NCBI GenBank assembly: GCA_016200955.1
Contig: JACQDU010000583.1
Coordinates: 1-7,035, forward strand
Origin: a bacterium
Lineage (GTDB): Bacteria > Planctomycetota > J058 > JACQDU01
DNA length: 7,035 nt
Reading direction: 5' to 3'
Position 1 is the stretch's first letter; each line of letters begins with the position of its first letter. The translations under genes and the position numbers were made by a program. This document shows positions 5,865-7,035 of this stretch, piece by piece. The notes under the pieces were generated by a model that was given only the letters and a program-made list of their open reading frames with translations, was not told the DNA's origin and did no database searches.

Positions 5865-6100
5865 GGTTTGGTGAGACGCACGCGGCGAACCAAGTGCATC
5901 CACGCGGGCTCCCGGGGTTTTCTCGCGTAAAGGGTCGCTTACTCCTGCCCCCTTTTGTCGTGCCGCCTGGCAACATTCTTTCCGGGAGAGAAAACGGATC
6001 GTCTCCACAGGGCACGTTGTGACCACCGGGGAGCCCCCGCGGCGCATGCGTTGCCGTACGGCGAGGAAAGGCACGTCCTTTGAGGGGTCGACGCGCTCGC
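5865..6100. promoter_or_regulatory. Divergent intergenic region between the two kinases
   Basis: This 236-bp gap must hold promoters for both the Ser/Thr kinase (-) and the histidine kinase (+). It contains perfect palindromes CGCATGCG (6043-6050) and GCCGTACGGC (6053-6062) close to the histidine kinase start, plus TGCC/GGCA arms at 5961-5972 and GTAA/TTAC arms at 5927-5942. I see no convincing sigma70 promoter on either strand and no open small gene. Confidence 0.55.
6069..6083 (+). promoter_or_regulatory. Partial sigma54-like element before the histidine kinase
   Basis: AGGCACGTCCTTTGA has the full GGCACG of the -24 box, 4 nt, then TTG. The -12 GC reads GA, a mismatch at a highly conserved base. 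The start site would fall about 6 nt before the ATG at 6101, leaving almost no leader, so it may be chance. The GAGGGG at 6082-6087 may instead be a distant ribosome binding site. Confidence 0.25.
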
Positions 6101-7035
6101 ATGGAAGCGTTCGAGCCCAGGGAGCCGAGAGCGAACGTCCTCCTCGCCGACGAGCCCGCGCGGCTCGGCGAGCTCGAGGAGACCCTCGCTCCCCTGGGCG
6201 CGCGCCTGATCCGGGCCTCGTGCGGCCGCGAGGCGCTCGCGCAGCTCAAGAGGAGAGAGCACGCTCTCTTCATCATCGCGGTCGAGCTCACGGGCCTCGA
6301 CGGTTTCGAGACCGCGAGGATAGCGCGCGAGAACGGGACCTCGTCGCGGGCTCCCGTGATCTTCCTCACGGCGAGGGAGCCGGACGGCGAGAGGCTGGCG
6401 CGCGCCTCGGCGCTCGGCGGCGAGCTCCTGAAGCGCCCCTTCCCCGCCGAGGCGCTCCGGGCGAAGGCGCGGATGCTCATCGACCTCTCGCGGCGGAGCG
6501 CGCTCCTCGACGGGACGAGGGAGCGGCTCGAGCGGAGGAGCGCCGAGCTCGAGCGGGCGCTCGCGGCCGCCGAGCGCGAGAGCGAGCTGCGCTCCCGGTT
6601 CCTCGCGCGGATCTCCCACGAGCTCAGGACTCCCCTGAACGCGATCATCGGCTTCTCGGAGCTGCTCGGGCAGGAGACGCTGGGACCGCTCGCGCCCAAG
6701 CAGAAGGAGTACGTCGCGACCGTCCTCGAGAGCGGGAGGCACCTCCTCGAGGTCGTGAACGACGTCCTCGACCTCTCGCGGCTCCAGGCGGGGAAGCTCG
6801 AGCTCTTCTTCGAGCGGACGAGCGTCCCGGACCTCGTCGCCTCGGCGCGGGGCATCGCGGCTCCTCTCGCGGAGAAGCAAGGCATCGCGCTCGAGGTCGC
6901 GGCATCGGGCGAGCTCCCGCACCTCAACGTCGACCCGAGGAGGATCCGAGAGGTCCTCGTGAACCTCCTCGCGAACGCGGTCAAGTTCACGCCGCGCGGC
7001 GGGCGCGTCTCCCTCGCCGCCCGGGCGGGCGGCGA
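6101..7035 (+). CDS. Pseudo-receiver histidine kinase (partial, 3' end outside window)
   Basis: The visible 311 residues read in one open frame to the right edge. Residues 11-127 form an N-terminal receiver-like domain (NVLLADEPARL onward). The phospho-acceptor position is A60 (FIIAVELTGLDG) and the first acidic residue is A16, while T90 and K111 remain, so it should not accept phosphate in the usual way. A charged coiled coil (about 130-168) leads to the dimerisation and H-box domain, FLARISHELRTPLNAIIGF, with phospho-accepting H173. The ATP-binding domain begins with the N-box NLLANAVKFTP (N292 expected to bind Mg-ATP) and is cut before the glycine boxes. No membrane segment is seen, so it is probably soluble. 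ATG at 6101 is the only reasonable start; GAGGGG lies 13 nt away. It is divergent from the Ser/Thr kinase, and its partners could be the intact receivers at 1031-1948 and 1990-3396. Confidence 0.9.
   Translation, partial: MEAFEPREPRANVLLADEPARLGELEETLAPLGARLIRASCGREALAQLKRREHALFIIAVELTGLDGFETARIARENGTSSRAPVIFLTAREPDGERLARASALGGELLKRPFPAEALRAKARMLIDLSRRSALLDGTRERLERRSAELERALAAAERESELRSRFLARISHELRTPLNAIIGFSELLGQETLGPLAPKQKEYVATVLESGRHLLEVVNDVLDLSRLQAGKLELFFERTSVPDLVASARGIAAPLAEKQGIALEVAASGELPHLNVDPRRIREVLVNLLANAVKFTPRGGRVSLAARAGG

Noticed and set aside
5968..5983. TGGCAACATTCTTTCC as a sigma54 promoter for the histidine kinase
   Set aside because: The essential -12 GC reads TC.
4534..6990. An open frame of over 800 codons on the - strand across both kinases
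   Set aside because: It is opposite or out of frame with two genes that have complete domain motifs, and its translation is low-complexity Arg/Pro/Ser, as expected for shadow frames in high-GC DNA.

Overview
The window is high-GC, gene-dense bacterial DNA with strongly G/C-ending codons and a high use of AGG/CGC arginine codons. A sigma54 activator, a Ser/Thr kinase, a diguanylate cyclase and a hybrid-type histidine kinase lie close together. This suits a large-genome, signalling-rich bacterium such as Myxococcota/former Deltaproteobacteria, Acidobacteriota or a related lineage. The sequence alone does not settle the phylum, and I see no phage, plasmid or transposase gene.

Layout from left to right. 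Bases 1-126 are six 21-bp tandem repeats, each carrying a palindrome, and they run off the left edge. They abut a large imperfect stem-loop (127-196). A small membrane protein gene follows (233-691, +). After a 149-bp regulatory gap with a sigma54-type promoter candidate comes a two-gene + strand unit: a 52-residue acidic protein (841-999) and a receiver-GGDEF diguanylate cyclase (1031-1948). Facing it, with only 41 bp between the stop codons, is a - strand series. In transcription order it is a receiver-like/Ser-Thr kinase fusion (5864 to 4623), a helical-repeat/CBS-pair protein split by an apparent frameshift (4550 to 3595), and an NtrC-type sigma54 activator (3396 to 1990). Divergent from the kinase, across a 236-bp gap, a receiver-histidine kinase gene (6101 onward, +) runs off the right edge.

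How it may work together (inference). The window encodes four receiver or receiver-like domains on four different outputs: c-di-GMP synthesis, sigma54 transcription, Ser/Thr phosphorylation and His phosphorylation. The receivers of the cyclase and the NtrC protein have all key residues. The receiver on the histidine kinase has Ala in place of the phospho-accepting Asp, and the one on the Ser/Thr kinase has lost the acidic pair and the Thr/Ser switch. A reasonable model is that the histidine kinase (or another kinase) phosphorylates the two intact receivers, while the degenerate ones act as protein-docking or sensing modules. The sigma54-like site in front of the cyclase unit makes the adjacent NtrC-type protein a natural candidate regulator of c-di-GMP production. 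No single gene here is new in kind. The combination, the two degenerate receivers and the split CBS protein are the most unusual parts.
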